A stretch of DNA of 64,000 nucleotides from Vespula vulgaris. Its lineage: Eukaryota > Arthropoda > Insecta > Hymenoptera > Vespidae. A program made the translations under genes and the position numbers. Below are positions 1-12,400 of this stretch, one piece after another. Within the stretch, counting starts at the first letter, position 1, and each line of letters begins with the position of its first letter. The notes beneath the pieces are model-generated. The model was given only the letters and a program-made list of their open reading frames with translations. It made no database searches and had not been told where the DNA came from. The DNA lies in the NCBI RefSeq assembly GCF_905475345.1, contig NC_066610.1, positions 1,813,886 through 1,877,885 of the forward strand, written 5' to 3'.

Positions 1-724
1 TTTTCGTATAAATATTTTTAAACGTATACGTGCACGCATACACACGCACACACGTAGACAATTTTTTTTTTCAATTATAAGAAAATTGTTTCTCGAATTT
101 GATATGATCTCTCTCTCTTTCTCTCTCTCTCTCTTCACGAAGTTCGTGATCGATTGAACGACGATCGACGAACTGCATACGTAAATAGTATGTTGTAGGA
201 AAACAAAGGATAACATTGTATCTCGTTGACACAACAATGAAGAGAAATTTCACGGTTACTAATAGAGGTTAACGACATTTCTATTCTTACATAAATAAAT
301 AAATAAATATATATATATTTATATACATATATATATATACATATGCAATAATAATAATACTAATAATAAACAACAATAATAATAATAACAAGATCGTATA
401 TATACGACGAAACTGTACCAATGATTGACAGAGCTCTAACAATGACTCCCACGACAAACGGCCCTGGCGCTTAGTCAAGGTCACGGACGTATGTACGTAT
501 ATACATACATACGTCTAAAAATATAATTTCGTCGGTAACACACAAAAAAAAAGAAAAGAAAACTCCAATTCCAAAACAAAAACAAACAAACAAACAAACA
601 ATCCAAAAACACGTGCAGAATCAAAATCATAAGCTGTTTAAATCAATAAATAAATAAGTAAACAAACGAATGAAAAAAAAAGAAGAATTCCTTTTCATGC
701 AAATAAAGAAAGAAAAAAAATGAA

Positions 725-761
<37 letters not shown>

Positions 762-859
762 GAAAAAAAATATATGAAGAGATGAAATAAAACACGTAAG
801 TTAAGCCGATATTATATCGAGCTCGTGTTAAAATTTGTTTCCTTTTTATATTTCATGTT
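1..859. other. AT-rich low-complexity intergenic DNA
   Basis: No gene is supported here. The stretch holds a CT tract near 107-135, TA and AATA runs near 293-345, an AAC/AAAC-rich stretch near 575-600, and a GAAA tetranucleotide tract near 724-765. The open frames on the minus strand are low-complexity translations (Glu/Arg runs, Leu/Ile runs) and match no family I recognise. Confidence 0.7.
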
Positions 860-1143
860 CGATGGGAACACAGAGAGAAGGCGAGGGGAGGTTGAGAGGG
901 CGAGAGGTATCGAGATGGGTGGATGGGTGGATAAGAGGAGAAGTGGTGGTGGTCGCGGGGGGTGAGCGGGCCGGAAGAGGGTGGTAGAAGCCGACAGAGG
1001 TGCGAACGGCACGCGACTCACCGCACGCACGCATTGTAAGTTAACCCTTCTCGCTCTTGAGTACTGTACTACTCACTTCAGATGAAATGTAATAAGAGCG
1101 AGTGAGATAGATAGAGAGAGAAAGCTAACGAGTGAATGTGTGT

Positions 1144-1184
<41 letters not shown>

Positions 1185-1420
1185 CTACAGAGTGGTTGCT
1201 GCTGTAGGTGGCGGCGTGACGCGACGCGGCGTTGAGCGGGCTCGCGGTAGAGTTAGGTGGGGGGTGGCGGGCGGCTAGGTGGGGGGAGTAGCAGTTGAAA
1301 TGGGACGGGAATTGGATGACGGCGTGGCAGCAGCCACCTAGCCACCCGCCTCGGTGACAGCGGCTCTTTGTGAAGAAGAGCGTTGCTCTTCTCCTCGTAT
1401 TGTCGAGCACGATGCGTCGC
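860..1420 (-). promoter_or_regulatory. GC-rich island, possible minus-strand promoter or 5' leader
   Basis: This block is clearly GC-richer than its surroundings, with many CpG and G-run tracts. It is interrupted by a GA microsatellite near 1145-1182. On the minus strand a good splice donor (GTGAGT) follows GTGCGTGCG near 1015-1030, so the DNA between about 1030 and 1420 could be a transcribed first exon of a gene lying to the left of the window. Open frames in it are proline- and serine-rich and resemble no family. This is inference from composition plus one donor; I see no confident initiator or start codon. Confidence 0.3.
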
Positions 1421-1479
1421 GTTTGCCTTTTTTTTCTTCTTCCCCCTCTCCCCACCACCATCTCCCTCTTGCCGATCCC

Positions 1480-2486
1480 GCGCTATACTTTCTTACATTA
1501 TATTAACAATGAGAATGAGAAGGTGGGTGGGGGCAAAAAAAAAAAAAGAAAAATGTACTAATGTATCTTCGAAAAACGATATATATATATGTATGTATGT
1601 ATGTATGTGTATATGTGTGTGGTACATATATATGTATATGTATATATATTTGTGGGTTTATGAATATTTAAAAATTTGTCTTTTTTTTTTTTTAGGATTG
1701 ATTTATACGCCGTATATGGTAGACCTCTTCGAAAAATTTGTTCTCAATCGATATTTTCGAAAATACTTGTTATTATTATTATTATTATTGTTGTTGTTGT
1801 TGTTGTTATTTATTAATTAATTTTTCGTTCGATATTCGAAGGTTATGTTAAAAGTTCGTTGACTTTAATATCTTTCAGATTGTTGGAAATATTTTTGTTC
1901 TTTCGCACGTAGCATATGTAGAGAGAAAGAGAGAGAGAAAGACATAGATCAGATTTTGGAGGTTATGAATATCTTTGGAGAATTGATAGCACGAAAGGTG
2001 TTACGTAACTTCCCAAAAACGCGTTTGGGTGTCGGTCGAATGACGCAGTTATCGTTATCATGTTATTCTCTTATTTTCCTTTTTTACTTCGATCATTGTT
2101 CAAGATACAAAAATCTCGCCAAAATTTCGCTTGTTTCAATAATTAATAATAATCGTTTACTGTAATTGGTCAAGAAATTTTTCAATATTTATAATTATGT
2201 TTTCTTGAAAATCAATACACATATATACATACAATATGTGTGTGTGTATATATATGTATGTATGTATATATGTATGTAGTGATGCAATCTCGGCCTGAAA
2301 ATGAGAATCTTTTTTATTATTATTATTTCCTTTTTTTTTAAATCACATATGGACGCTGATAACGTCGTCATTGTCGAAGATAACGAAACAATTTTTTGGT
2401 ATCATCTAGATAAAATCGTTTAATGAGTTCGAGAGTTCGTACAATTAGTAAGAATTTTTAGTTCATATATATATATATGTTTATAC

Positions 2487-2517
<31 letters not shown>

Positions 2518-3140
2518 TGTATGTATGTATATGAAGTATATATAATTATGAGAAAAAATATTTTGATATTTCGCCGATAACATTTTTCAGTATCATTATA
2601 TCTTCATTTTCTTTTTTTTCCAGATAAGAGAAAGCTGTCCATGTACGCATATCAGTAATATCGAAATTGTTAAAAACTTGTTGAGAAAATAATTCCTTCA
2701 AATTTATTCTTTTATTTATTATATAAACGACGACGTATATTAATCGAGGTATATTGTTAAAGAATAAAAAAAAAAAAAAAATAATTGAAAAATTGTTCGG
2801 AAAAAAATGTTCGTTTAATAAAAAGAAAAAATATATGTAACTCGTCTAACAATATCTTTTCGTTTTTTTTTTTTCATTTCTCTTCTTTTCCATACATTCT
2901 CGCAAAAAATATATTTCAGATTTTAAATAATTTTATTATTGTCCGATATAACCTCAAATAATATGAGATAATATCTTGTTATTGATAATACATATATATA
3001 TATATATATTTTATTTCGTGAAAATATTTTTTAACAAATTCGTATATGCGTAGATATTAATTTTATAATTTTTCTCGACATAACCTCAATTGTTCTAAAA
3101 AAAAATATATTTATATATATATATATAAAAAGAAATTAAA
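1480..3140. other. AT-rich intergenic DNA, nothing recognisable
   Basis: The stretch contains TATG/TA microsatellites (about 1580-1660, 2220-2280, 2467-2530, 2994-3010), an ATT then GTT trinucleotide run near 1770-1810, and homopolymer A/T tracts. Open frames are hydrophobic low-complexity translations. No gene is supported. Confidence 0.65.
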
Positions 3141-3141
3141 A

Positions 3142-3375
3142 ATGTTTTATCAAGTTCGTAAAAAAGAAACGTTTTGTGGCAAATTATCTTTTTATTCGTT
3201 TGGTTATTCACCCAATGGCTTTGAATGGATAACAAAACAGTTTGAAGGAGTACTAGTTGATTCTTATTTAAGAACAGGTTGTGTCAGAGTCAACGTACAA
3301 ATGGTTTGTGGTCTTCCTGTTAGGAATTCTTTGCGTTTGGTCACGTGCCATTTCTCTTTCTCTCTTTCTCATTAA
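3142..3375 (+). CDS. Unrecognised 77-aa open reading frame (doubtful)
   Basis: An ATG-initiated frame of 77 codons whose first ~60 residues are mixed in composition, unlike the low-complexity frames around it: it starts MFYQVRKKETFCGKL and includes SFGYSPNGFEWITKQFEG. I recognise no domain or family. There is no obvious acceptor or donor tying it to neighbouring exons, and the last ten residues run into a CT tract. It may be a chance frame or a decayed coding relic. It lies upstream of, and convergent with, the end of the PGRMC-family gene. Confidence 0.15.
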   Translation: MFYQVRKKETFCGKLSFYSFGYSPNGFEWITKQFEGVLVDSYLRTGCVRVNVQMVCGLPVRNSLRLVTCHFSFSLSH

Positions 3376-4963
3376 ACTTATTTTTTTTCCAAAATAAAAT
3401 TTTTTTTCTCGATTCGAAGTAATGCTCATTTTAACCATGTAAATCAAGAATAAAAATGGTGGGAATAAATTTGCTTTTTCTTTCTTTTTTTTTTTCTTTT
3501 TGACAAAATCTTTTAAAGTCCATTGCAAAGTATAACATTCAATGTTAACAAAAATTATTATATTTTTTGTTATTGCTGTATAATAATAATATTTAACAAT
3601 AAGGAATCCCATACCTACACCATACATTTGCTTTACACCATACATTTTTTTTTTTTAGTTTTTTCCTCTTTTTTGTTATTTTTTTTTTGTATATTTTTAT
3701 TTTTATTAAGTATATAATGGATCATAATGACGAATTTTTTCAAAAAACGATGTTGTTCAAATATATGCATTATGCTGTTTACACGTTAATTTGGTTTCTT
3801 TTTTCTCTTCGATGAATTAAGAATTAACATTTATGTAATGTTTTCTCTTCTTTTCTTTTGTATTGTTTTACAAAAAAGAATTAGTTTAATAAGTTTTTAT
3901 AAATATTGGCCTTGTTTGAAAGAAGTTAAACTTATATATTACAAAATAGATTATTATTAATTTGCATACGGTTGGAGATAGACGGAATCTTTTCCTGTTT
4001 CTTTTTTTGTATTTTCTTTTTCTTTTCCTTTTTTTTTTTTTATTTTAGTAGTATCATTTTTAATAAAAGTAAACAATTGTATTAAAAATCATATGTAACA
4101 TGTTTTATAAAATTGGATGAGAGAATTTTCTTTTTGAGACAAAATATATTAGGGACAAATGCGGTTAAAATTTGTAATTTAGAACATAGATTATTTTTAA
4201 AAATCTGAATGTAAATACATGCGAAAACAAATTAAAAAATTCTTCTTGTAACGCTATAAACCATTTTCATATTATAGAACTATTGCGAATAAATTCGTGT
4301 GATTGAATATAGTTAAAATATTTAACGTTATTAAATAACATGTTAATGTAATTAACAATGTGTGTGTGTTTTTTTTAATATACAATAAATTTGTTCGTTC
4401 GATGGATGTAAAATTGATAAACGAGTAACATGGAGTGATAAATAGAAATTAATACGCACATGTAAAATTAATATTTGGATACACTACAAAGAAAACAAGA
4501 GAGAAAAAAAAACAAATAGAATTGATATATAATTTCAAACATAAAAATCATATTTTCAAATAAATGATATTGAATCATGAATTTACTTGAATACCCCTAA
4601 CATGAATAAACATACAACTCATGAAACCAACTTCTCATTTAAATGAAACGTAATTAATTAATTATTAATGTATGCTCATTCTTATTATATATAAATCTAC
4701 TTACAAAGAAGAATTATTTACAAGTTCATTTTTAAATGTAGGTCTCATGAATTCGACTAATAAATCTGTGTTTTATCGTGTTCAAAATAATAACGTGGTT
4801 GAATACAATATTTCTTCATAATTGTCGTAATTCATACAAAATCCTCCTACCTATACAAACAGAACAATTGTATAGATTTAAATATTATTAAATGCTGCAG
4901 GGGAAAAAGCTCTGTGTATGTTTTTATATATCTATTTTATATACATATGCATATATATAAAAA

Positions 4964-4994
<31 letters not shown>

Positions 4995-5956
4995 AAAAGG
5001 ATAGAGTTCAAATTATAATTCTTGCATACGAAGATCTCGATTTCATTGTAGTAAAATCTTTTTATAAAAAAATTCTTTCTTTCTTTTGCTTTACCAGTTA
5101 GATGATTTGATAATCTAATGTTTGGTATAACATTACGTTATATACTTCTTTTGCGATACTCATCAGTAATATCATCCTGGTAATGTTTCATTTTTTTCTA
5201 AAGACTTTATTAGAGATATAACTTTAATAAAGCATACAGAGCAGAATTAGCATTTTCTATAAAGCATTTTTTATACCACAATGAAATTTGAAGAGATTTG
5301 GAAATTTGTCAATTGTTAACAACAAACTTTATAATTTAATATTTAAAATCAAGATGCATTTTAGACAGAGTAACAGAGCTGCATGTGTATATATATATAT
5401 ATACACACACATAAAAAATATTGCAGAACCTAAAACTAATATTCAAATGCAACTGAAACTTAACGCTAACTTGTTAAATTTCAGGGGCACCAAGTACACA
5501 TATTCTATGCTCTCAATGTAACATAGTAAGATATGACAGGTGATATCAAACACACGTGTCATTTTAATATAGTGGAATATGATTGAAACATAGTGATAGT
5601 TATTAATTCTGCCTAATAGAAGTTTGATGTGACTTTTGTAGAAAAATTCTTTGTACAGATATAAAAAGATTGTATATAATAATCGGAATATGTGTCTGTG
5701 TGTGTGTGTGTTTTTTTTGTCAAAATCAGGCACTCAAACGAAGTCTTTATACGAAACACCAGCTCAGAGTTTCCGATTTAACTAAAAGATATTACCTTAC
5801 TTATCTTCCAGAAATAGTGTTAAAAATTAATAAAATATTCGACTGAACGTTCGTAAACATTTCTATGAATGATAATTCTAAAAATTTTTTCAACAACTCT
5901 GTGCGCTCAGTGTATTCCCAAAATTCTTCTTTCATTTTTGACACAGAACGGGGCGG
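3376..5956 (-). other. AT-rich region downstream of the PGRMC-family gene; likely contains its 3' UTR
   Basis: The first 1.5 kb or so below the stop codon at 5957 is less repetitive than most of the window, which fits a long 3' UTR on the minus strand. A minus-strand AATAAA polyadenylation hexamer lies at 5206-5211 (TTTATT on the plus strand), and another is in a T-rich stretch near 4040. I cannot choose between them. Frames seen here (for example minus 5443-5733) are AT-biased and not supported. TA repeats occur at about 4930-5000 and 5389-5402. Confidence 0.4.
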
Positions 5957-7099
5957 TCAATCATCTTTTGATTTAGGTACGTTTTCACAGATGTCAGATT
6001 TTGTATTTTGTTGATCCGATTTATTTTCAGTCTCTTGCTGACTACCTTCATCTTCCTCATCCGAATAATTCGTTGGTGCTTCTCCTGGTTTTAATAATTT
6101 TCCTACGTAATCGTACCTCTCTAAAAATAAGAACAATTTTCCATTGTAATATATCAATCACGTATGTGAATGTTTATATAATTGCAATTATAATAATTTA
6201 TATAATTTTAATAACAATGAAATTTTCATAAGTTATCTTTCTTTCTTTCTTACTTTAATTCTGATCTGTGAACTTTGATCTCATAAATAATGAATAAAAA
6301 AACTCATTGAATAATCAATCACATGAGAACAATAGTACCCATTTATAAAGAGAATGTACTTAAATCAATCGACATCGAAAGAAAACTTCCAATAAAATCC
6401 AATAAAATTCTTAAGATATAAGTAATTAAATAATTTAAAGGGGATGGAAAAAAAAAAGAAAGAAAGAAATTAATAAAACATGCCTTTAAATTGCAACTCC
6501 CATTCCTTAATATAACTCATTCGTTCACTTTCTAAATCGCTCAGATCATCGTATTCATCCTTGATCGATTCTAACGTAAACGTTGCTAATCCTCTGCTAG
6601 CATCTCGTCCAGCAAATACTGCGTACGGTGCACCTGTATAAAATACATGATTATATATTAAGAAATAATATATTACGTAAAAAAAAAAAAATAATGTCTA
6701 CGTACCTACGTACATATATAAGAAAATGTTATAAGAACAATTAACAAAAAAAAGAAAAAGAAAAAGAAAAAGAAAAAGATTTCCAATAAAATATCATTAA
6801 CAATTTTGATTAATAATTATCGTGCACGTCGCAGGAAGGAAATTGCAACTTCACGATTTAAAGATCTAACGACCTTTAATGGTTTTGTATTTACGTTTCA
6901 TCGATAAAATTATCAATGCACATTGGAACGTAATAAAGTCTAATACGATCTAATATCGGTGAAGCTCGTTAATTCGAATATTTTTTTTAAATATCAAACT
7001 ACAATTATCTAAAATCGTATTATTTCTCTTCCCCCTCCCCTCTCCCAAAAAAAAAAGAAAGAGCGAGCGAGCGAGAGAGACAGAGACAGAGACAGAGAC

Positions 7100-7148
<49 letters not shown>

Positions 7149-7545
7149 GATGAAAAAAAGAAAAAAGAAATGAAACGATATTTATAATAGTATTGAAATA
7201 CTTGCCAGGGCCGTAGAACGTGGCACCTCTGGTAACATCATAAACGCTTCCATTAAGTGCAACCAATATTCTTCCATCGCTCCCATTGCCGTCATACTTT
7301 TTCAATTCTTCGACGGTAAAATCACGATGTAATTTTGGTAAACGTTTGATCTCTTTCAATGGTTCCTCAGACTTAATCTTACTCTTAACAATTTTATAAA
7401 CGAGTAGCGCTATTATACCGACCAATACAAGATTAACGGGACTTCTAACGATTTCTTCGACAAAACTCGTTAGAAATAACGAATTATTTTGTTGACCGGT
7501 CGTGGCCGACGTGGAGCCCGGCGTTGAGTCGCTCTTTTCGGCCAT
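5957..7545 (-). CDS. PGRMC1: Membrane-associated progesterone receptor component (PGRMC/MSBP family, cytochrome b5-like heme-binding protein)
   Basis: Three exons join in frame: 7206-7545, 6484-6633 and 5957-6120, giving 217 aa, close to the length of human PGRMC1/2. The start is the ATG at 7545 (context AAGATGG); a GTG-initiated extension upstream is not credible. Residues ~36-53 ([19 protein letters not shown]) form one membrane span. From ~74 comes the cytochrome b5-like domain: [27 protein letters not shown], then [19 protein letters not shown] and [11 protein letters not shown]. Tyr111 of FYGP matches the tyrosine that ligates heme in PGRMC1. The tail carries NYSDEEDEG, like the acidic YSDEE tail of vertebrate PGRMC. 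Known family roles are heme and sterol binding at the ER and partnership with cytochrome P450. Both introns appear to start with GC (GCAAGT, GCATGT) and end in AG; no in-frame GT donor was found. The gene is in tandem with WDR19. The paralogue (PGRMC1 or 2; Drosophila MSBP) cannot be assigned. Confidence 0.93.
7061..7145. repeat. GA-rich microsatellite in intron 1 of the PGRMC-family gene
   Basis: Compound repeat GAGC, then GACA, then pure GA. It begins 60 bp downstream (in gene direction) of the GC splice donor at 7205-7204. On the transcribed strand it is a long CT polypyrimidine tract. Confidence 0.95.
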
Positions 7546-8017
7546 CTTGACCACCACCAGAGCTTCGCGCTAGTTGGACGAAAAATGTGTTACTACCAAG
7601 AGACCGACGTTCGATATTTGTTACGATAAGGGAAAAAAAAAACAGATTTATTTTCTTTTTCTTTACTTTACTTTACTTTTCTTTTCTTTTCTTTCTTCTT
7701 ATTCTTCTTCTTCTTCTTCTTCTTCTTCTTTCTTTTTTTTTTTTCTTTTTTTGTTTATCTTTTCTATTTTCCTTTATCTTTCTTCGTTAAAGATTTATAG
7801 ATATCTCGGAATTACGATCGTGTAAATTGTTCGTATAAGAGAATCGAATAAAACCAATTTATTACGTAGTTTCTAAATGTTTGAAAATATTCTTTGAGAT
7901 TAGCTCGACGACGTGCCCGCCGCTCGACTGCGCCAGACGGACTAACAGCGGCAACATCGATGTTGGTTACGTGCTTCGGTATACACCGTTTCTTCCCTCC
8001 CCACTCCTATCTCCCAT

Positions 8018-8048
<31 letters not shown>

Positions 8049-9489
8049 CTCTCTCTCGCTCGCTCGCTCGCTCGACTCGATCATCCCTACTCCTCAACCC
8101 CCCTCCCCCCCACTACCTTTCTAACCTTCTTCGTGTTTAACCAATAGTGCCGTAACATCGCTTACTTCTCCCTTCTCATTTTTCTTTCATTTGTTATTAC
8201 GTTCTTACTCGTGTGGTACGTATTTGTAGGTTAAGTCTCTTCACTCAAAGGTAATATTGTATTTAAAGTATATACATATATATATATATCTTTTTTTCTT
8301 TTTTAATCGCATCATATTTTCAAATTAAAATAACATATTTTTAGGTTAATCTTTCTTACTCGTGTGACTCGTAAAGGTAGTAACGTTAAGTATAAATATA
8401 TATTTTTAATCTATGTCGTTTTTGCAGGGGATCTAATATCTTTTGTTTTATAATATTCTAATGATTGTGGATATTTATCGGAAAAAAAGAAAAAAGAAAG
8501 TTTTCGTATAATTACGACGAAGTTTAGTAATACGTTACTGAGTCATAAGTTACGACGCATGTGTTGTTCCGTTAGGTTAAATAGTCATTTCGGAATGACG
8601 ATCGTGATGATGTTTCTTATGACGTTGCGATTTTATGATAGGCGATAGGTTAGTTAGACGATTTGATATATATATTCTCTGAACAATAATTCTGCGATTC
8701 TAGACACAACAACAGCTTATTACAAACGTAATTTACATACGTATATTATAATTATCGTTTACAATCTCGTTTTGCGTTTTATTGTAAAGTAAAAAAAAAA
8801 AGCGTAATTATACACACACGATGCGATGATAACTATGATAAAGAAATATGATTTTGTCAAGATTATGAAATGGCGTAGAAGAAACTCATCAACCGTATTG
8901 AATGATTTGCAGGAAGTTATTTGACCTCGATTTTTCACAGTCATGCTGTCTCATCGTCTTATCTGTGATATTCTTGGTTATGTATGAGTGCGTTTAATCT
9001 AACATCATATCGTTGTATTTACATGCATTCACGTCAGATGGCGATAATGATGTTTTTCCTTTTCTTTTTTTATTTTTATTTTATTATTACTGTTATATGA
9101 AAGATTTACGCGTTCGTCAATTTAAGTAATAGAAATGATACAAAGTAACAAGAAAGCTATTTATTTGATTTATTTGTACACGTCAAACAGATATATATAT
9201 ATATATATCTATATATGTAATTAATATAATTAAATTGTACTTGAGTGTATTGTACTTGTATTGGACGGCATTGTTTATCAAGATCAAGCTAATATATTTT
9301 TTAGTGATTCAACGTGTTAAGCATCTTACGTAACTTAATTATATACAGTTATTGTTATCTTTATATATCAGAATGAGTATTACCTTCTTAATTTTTACCA
9401 AGTAATTATTCTTTTTCTAAGGCACTAAAAATAAATTTCTATCTTTAGTACGATCGTAAATAATATATAGGACGCTTCAGATGAACAAG
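7546..9489. other. Intergenic: PGRMC 5' region and WDR19 3' flank
   Basis: The first ~400 bp contains the likely minus-strand promoter and 5' UTR of the PGRMC-family gene. It includes CT/TTC microsatellites (7650-7760, 8015-8075) and a GC-richer patch at 7912-7985 with the perfect 14-bp palindrome CAACATCGATGTTG at 7952-7965. From ~8150 to 9489 the DNA is AT-rich and probably includes the WDR19 3' UTR; minus-strand AATAAA hexamers occur near 9160-9173. No further gene is supported; the frame at 8759-8944 is not family-like. Confidence 0.5.
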
Positions 9490-12400
9490 TTAAATTTTTT
9501 CTGTTATTGTGTTTTCTTGAAGTTCGAGATATGGACGAATATCAACTGTCGATGATATAATATTAGGATCTATGTGTTCAGAACACATTGGACACGTCTC
9601 ATCGGATTCGATGATTCTAATAGAAAAGATATATATATTATTAATTGAGAAATTTTTTATTTTCAGGAAAAAAAAAAAAGAATATTACTAACCGTAAAAA
9701 TTCACTTCTGATAGCAGGAAAATCGCATTGCGGACAAACTGTAAAATTATCTTCTATGATATGTCTTCCCTGAAATAAATTACATATGTATATTATATAG
9801 TATATCTATATAGTGTATAATTTATGAAAAAACTGTACCGTAGCTATGCAAAATGGAATTGTATTCTTGCACTTATCACAGGTTATTTCAGTCTCAGGAA
9901 CTTTACTTTTACAATATGGACATGGAGTTAAAGGTTCGTCTTCGAGCTCATTATCTTTAGACCTTGGTGGTTTTCTTACTATAGCCTCGATCTTTTTGCT
10001 ATATTTAATGTCAATTTGTGTTCTATATTCAGGACGCATTAACATAGCTGCGAAATTGAATGCTGCCTGTTTCAAACCTGCTCTGTGACATTCTATAACT
10101 GTTGAAGTTAAAATTGGGACGATATCTGTAATATAAAAAATTGTGATTGTATATGATATTTGATTAATTAATTTATTAATTATTTTCTTTAACTATACTT
10201 TATACTAACGCGATGGAAATTTAGAAATATTATTCGCAACTCTGATTAACATTCTGGCACCTCGTAAATGATCGTTTCTTTTTACATGAAGTCTTACTAA
10301 TATGTAAGAATGTAATAATCTCAAATTATTTTGCATTTCCAGAGGCGTATTTATTTTATTTCTTTTTAATTCTTGATACATGCCGAATAAAACGTCGTGA
10401 GCGTTTCTGTAGTTTCCTGAAAAAAGAAAAAAGAAAGCACAAAAATAAAAAAACTATATAATATATCAAAAATATGCATGAATTATACGTATACCATTAA
10501 TTTGTTCTTCATTAGCAATGATTATCGCTGTCTTTGCTGCTTCTTTATATTGTTTTCTTGCCATATACAATCGAAACAAATATTTTGGATCCTATATATA
10601 ATAAAAAGAAAATCAATATAATTCTTATGAGATACATATTTATAGCTAATAATAATATACCTTTGGTACTCCATCTGCACCTAATAAAAAATCTATCAAA
10701 TGATTAGCTAATTTGTCGTCTTTAGACGAAGCTACTGTATCTATTGCCAATGATAGTGCCGCGTCATCATCGACGGTCAATTGTGCAGCTTTAAGTAAAT
10801 GTTTCAATGCCTATAAAAATGATTTTTTTTTTTATATAATTATTATTGATTTAATATGAGTAAAAAAATAGTATTAAAAAGTTAACCTTTTGATAATCCT
10901 TAGCATGAAAATAATATTTGCCCGCTAAAAGACTATTTTTTTGAGATTCAAAGTGTACAGCGAGATTCTTAAAGTCTTCCTTCCTACTATTATCATCGTC
11001 AATAGTATTTATTAAAATTTCACCATATAATTCCATTTTACCATGCTGATTGGCAAGTTGGAAGGCTTCGTCATGACAATTAGAAAGAATTAAGAATTTG
11101 ATAGCCGAATTATAATCGTTTATTTTTTGGAAATATTTAGCTACCCTCTTGGCTCCTTCTATGCTCTTAGTTTGTTGTACAATCTCTACGCTTCGAGCTA
11201 TAACGATGAAACAGATATAAAATAATAATTGAAACTTAAGAAAATTTTATTTCTTACCAGGATTGTTCAAATAATCAAGATTGATTCTTATTATATTGTC
11301 GTAATCTTTAGCAGTTTCGTACGCCTTTGCAGCTTCCTCGTATCTTCCTTCTGCTTCTTTAGCTTTGGCGTATTGTATATTTATTTTAGGTGAAGATATT
11401 TGTGGCAATAGTTGTCCTACTTTATGCCAATTCTTTAATTTGATATATGCCGAAGCAGCTTTATCAAAATATTCTGCTTTCTCATACAATACAGCAGCTT
11501 CGTTGATTTGCTATAAATATAAATTTAATATAAAACTTTGAAACAAGATGGTTTATTTTGTAATTGCAAAATGTTTAGAAACAAACCTTCATAGCCTCCA
11601 AAATTTCTGCACATTCTTTCCTTAACGATCTGGAGCTGTCATTGTCCATGGCGATACTCACACCTTTTCTACTGTCTCCGCATCTTATAGACATTCTTGC
11701 GACACCAGCCAAACATTGATTTTTATGTTGAATATCTTGTGAATTAGAACTAGATGTCGAATTTGGATCGAGTAAACCTCGTTCGTAATTAGCCAATGCT
11801 TTTGGATAATTTCCTCTGTTAAATAATTGTCACATTTATTAATTAAATGATTTAAACATAATAATAATAATTTCATTAACTTACATAAATTCTAATTGTT
11901 GAGCATATTCTCTAGCGATGAATGGTATTTCATCAGATTTTAATTTCTGTGCCAAACTAAGAGCTTGTTCCCATTGCATCAAATCTCTTCGTAGATATAA
12001 AGCTTGTACAGGTTCGGATGATTGTAAAAAAAATTTTTCAGCTTGATTATAATCTCCAAGTAACAAACATGCGTGTCCGCATAATAAATTCAGTTCGTTT
12101 ATATTTTCTATTTTTTCTAATGCCCAAACCATTGAAGCATCTTCCATACGTCGATAAACTCGAATTGCTAGAATGATGATATTAGATTTAAAAACAAAAA
12201 AAAAAAATTAATAATAATAATCAAAATAAATTGAAGCTTTTAATTATATAAAATATTTACCAAATTCGATATTTAAATTTGCCACTGCACTTTGACCCAG
12301 TTTCAACCATAGATCATTGTCATTTAATTTATCACAAATATTCCAAGCATTGTCGAATCTAAAAAATATATATATATACATATATAATGTTATTGAACTT

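Noticed and set aside
5957..6157. Separate 66-aa gene starting MIYYNGKLF
   Set aside because: It is exon 3 of the PGRMC-family gene read back into the intron; the acceptor is at 6121-6122.
7009..7205. Extension of PGRMC exon 1 through [10 protein letters not shown] and a Ser-Leu run
   Set aside because: It breaks the family alignment exactly at the exon boundary and translates an intronic CT microsatellite.
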